DNA of 64,000 nucleotides from Monomorium pharaonis (lineage: Eukaryota; Arthropoda; Insecta; Hymenoptera; Formicidae): NCBI RefSeq assembly GCF_013373865.1, contig NC_050469.1, positions 5,016,042 through 5,080,041 on the forward strand, given 5' to 3'. Positions 61,541-64,000 of the stretch are shown piece after piece. Under the pieces are notes generated by a model that was given only the letters and a program-made list of their open reading frames with translations, did no database searches and was not told the DNA's origin. Every line of letters begins with the position of its first letter. Within the stretch, counting starts at the first letter, position 1. A program made the position numbers and the translations under genes.

Positions 61541-63811
61541 GGAGAAGAAACGTGGCGAGGACGAGATAGCAAATCAAAAGGGAGCATTAAAAGTTGTCGA
61601 TGCGTTAGTCGCGCACAGCAACGCGGTCGTTGCCAGAAAGGACTCCCCTGGGACTCTATAGGGGAAGAGCGACGGCGACGGCGAGGATGGGAAGCCATTT
61701 CGCTCATCTGCCGAGTCATAAAGCAGATACTACAGTTCTATCCTCGAAAATACATAAATCTTGCCCGGCGGCCTGATGTAATGCAGGAGAAACGAGTCCT
61801 CGCGCGTAAAATAAATGATCAGATCAACTGTCGTTTCCGGAGAAGACCAGGTTGGTCTCATGAAGAGAGAGAGAGAGAAGAAGAGATGTACGCGGATTTC
61901 TCTGAGGTTGAATAAAGATCTCGAGGACATAACGGCAATGATAAAATCGATGTTCCGTCGCCCATCACAATATATATTTCAGCGAATTAAAATTTACAAC
62001 CACGTAATCCTGACGCGGATTGATTAAATGTCCGATTAATCGTGTTAATAAAATTATACGGATTATATCATAGCATACACGTTTTCTACGTTCGTTCATG
62101 CAACGTGTTCAATTAAATAACATGCAATTAACTTTTAAAAATATTTATCACAAATCTACATAAAAAGTACAATATTTCAGATTAAAAAGTTCAAGGTACC
62201 TATAAAATACTTTTTGTTAACACTCGTTTTATCAAAATTTTTAAATGTTTTTATAATTTACAGTTGTATCATTTGGATTAACTGAATTGTGACTGATTGA
62301 AGTAATAACTTAATAATTTGACAATTATTATGTTAAATATTATACATAGAGCATACAATTGTTTTTGTCAGATGACATTTCATCCGTTGATTAACGTTAT
62401 GATAAAATCGTCCTGATTAGATAACACATTACACAATAAATCATAATTATTCATATCAATATCCAATTATAAACGAATATTGAGGACTTGACATGTTTCA
62501 TACTATATCCCAACTAATAATGTGCAACATCCCTCATACTTTAATACCACAAATTATAATGGATGAATTAATATAATGGAATAAAATTAATCGAACAAGT
62601 GCAATCAATATTACAATGATTAATCAAAATTACAATAAAAGATATCAATTAGCGAGTACTTATTTCCTTAACTTTCAGATCTCACTTGAAATGCAGTGGC
62701 TTGATATTACTTTTAGATTTATGATAAAATCTTTTTTCTCATCCTCTTATTTTCTTTTCATCGGTATTTATCGCATATACCGACATTCATTTCAGATACT
62801 TATTGTCGAATGTACTAATTCATTTTAATGTCTCACTCTCTCGGACAAGGAAAAACTCGTTTTTCATAAGTTGGTCGAAAATTTTCAGTGACGGACTTTT
62901 TATCAGCTCAGCATTTCGAAGCGCCTATCGCACTCGTAAATCTCCTCGGCTGTCTGAAAGCACTTTTCTGCAGCACGCGCAAGTAACATCCCGTTTATCA
63001 GCGCAAAGCGCGAGCATGACATTGCCGCAATCGCTGACATCCCGACGCCCAAATGTTGGAAAGATAGCGAGCTAAGGAGAAAAAGTGGAATCGCTATTTG
63101 GGACTTTCTTACGAATTACGAAGACAAATGCAACAAAACTACTAACTGACTGCTCACTAAACCCTGCATTTACGCTCACCTTCCTGGTAGAGAACTCAAC
63201 TAAAATCTAAAAATACGATATTGTTTATAATTTTTCAAAAAATCAAGATAAATTTTATTCTACAAAGTTTAATTAAAATTTAAATTTTAAATAAAATAAT
63301 TAATTAAAATAATAAACCATTTTCTAATTAAAACCATTTTAAACAGTCAAAAGTGTAATTAAATAATTTTTGTATAACAATTTAAATTAGATTTTAATGA
63401 TACAAATTTATAAATAAAAGGATTCATAAAATATGTTAAGAAACGACAACTATTTATCGAATTGTATCATTGACGATATTTTCCACAATTTATTCACATT
63501 TAAAACAGGGAACAGTAGAATAGGAATTATAGATAGATTATTATCTCATGATATTCACAGGTGATAATCATCTTCATGTTTAAATTTATATACACTCTAA
63601 ATCACAATTCTAACTTTTGGTTTAAATGTAATTTAGGATAAAATTATTATCATCTGAATCTTAAGTTTAGATGAGAAAACTTGCTTTAATCAGATTGAAA
63701 CATCGTCTTTTCAACACGTTTGCAAATCCTTAATCGCTTACTATAGTAACCTAACGAAATTATGAACTGTAAGATACAATGCCGTTTGATATCTTTCAGC
63801 ATTTGTCACAG
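61541..63811. other. Non-coding DNA
   Basis: A CpG-containing island continues to about 62030. 62030-62820 and 63180-63811 are AT-rich with a moderate-GC patch between. A short GA run lies at about 61864-61879. No gene is supported. Confidence 0.45.
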
Positions 63812-64000
63812 CTAGGGTTGCCATATTAAAATTTTTTAAACTAGAACTTACCGGCCTAAAACCCCGGACATTTCTGTTGCACGCGCATCTGTAACGTCTC
63901 CCCCTTCCCTTTCCCGAATTACTGCAAATAATTTATTGCGAAAAATAATATCTCAGCCAGGGTGGTCAGTCCTGGCCAAGATATGTATTATTTTCCCAAT
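63812..64000. mobile_element. Possible DNA-transposon terminus, cut by window end
   Basis: TAGGGTTGCCATATT at about 63814 and CAGGGTGGTCAGTCCTGGCC at about 63959 both resemble terminal repeats of hAT-type elements (YAGGGNTGCCA-like). The region has a sharp change in composition and runs off the window, so neither the second end nor a target duplication can be checked. Confidence 0.25.

Overview
The window looks like non-coding DNA from an insect nuclear genome, most likely a hymenopteran and plausibly an ant. This is inferred from style, not from a recognised gene. AT-rich stretches alternate every 0.3-1 kb with islands of higher GC in which CpG is plentiful. Long (CT)n/(GA)n tracts recur about ten times. 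Small inverted-repeat DNA transposons and tRNA-derived sequences are scattered through it. There are no operons, prokaryotic genes, rRNA or CRISPR array. No open frame encodes a protein that I recognise as a cellular gene, so the window is probably intergenic or inside very long introns.

Layout. 1-5 kb holds CpG-rich islands, a 0.55-kb pyrimidine-rich tract and two exon-like open blocks (2345-2556 and 3591-3769, both + strand and both weak). 5-13 kb is mostly AT-rich, with a (TA)22 and a long (GA)n tract and two diverged members of one inverted-repeat family (10438-10698 and 11791-11968). 13.46-13.69 kb is a 14-bp satellite with a 56-bp higher-order period. 15.46-15.63 kb carries a perfect 47-bp direct repeat. 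16821-17703 is an 883-bp DNA transposon derivative with CACTG termini. 18-35 kb alternates islands and AT-rich DNA, with a tRNA-like relic at 26.8 kb and G-rich tracts at 24.1 and 34.0 kb. 35944-36202 and 41326-41659 are foldback MITEs. 43.7 kb has a perfect 17-bp-stem hairpin. 44-64 kb is further mosaic DNA with a probable SINE on the minus strand at 56148-56375, many CT/GA tracts, the longest open frame of the window (60740-61540, minus) and a possible transposon end at the right edge.

The most interesting object is the element at 16821-17703. Its two arms carry an inverted duplication of one coding segment. Each arm encodes a diverged version of a small cysteine-rich domain (CxxCDC...EF, then CxxCGH...H in the more complete arm) reading toward the centre. 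It is probably the remnant of the N-terminal zinc-binding exon of an autonomous transposon, trapped in a non-autonomous inverted-repeat copy.

Limits: this is reading by eye. Island boundaries are approximate, repeat-family assignments are structural rather than database-supported, and exon candidates rest on open frame plus splice-like sites only.
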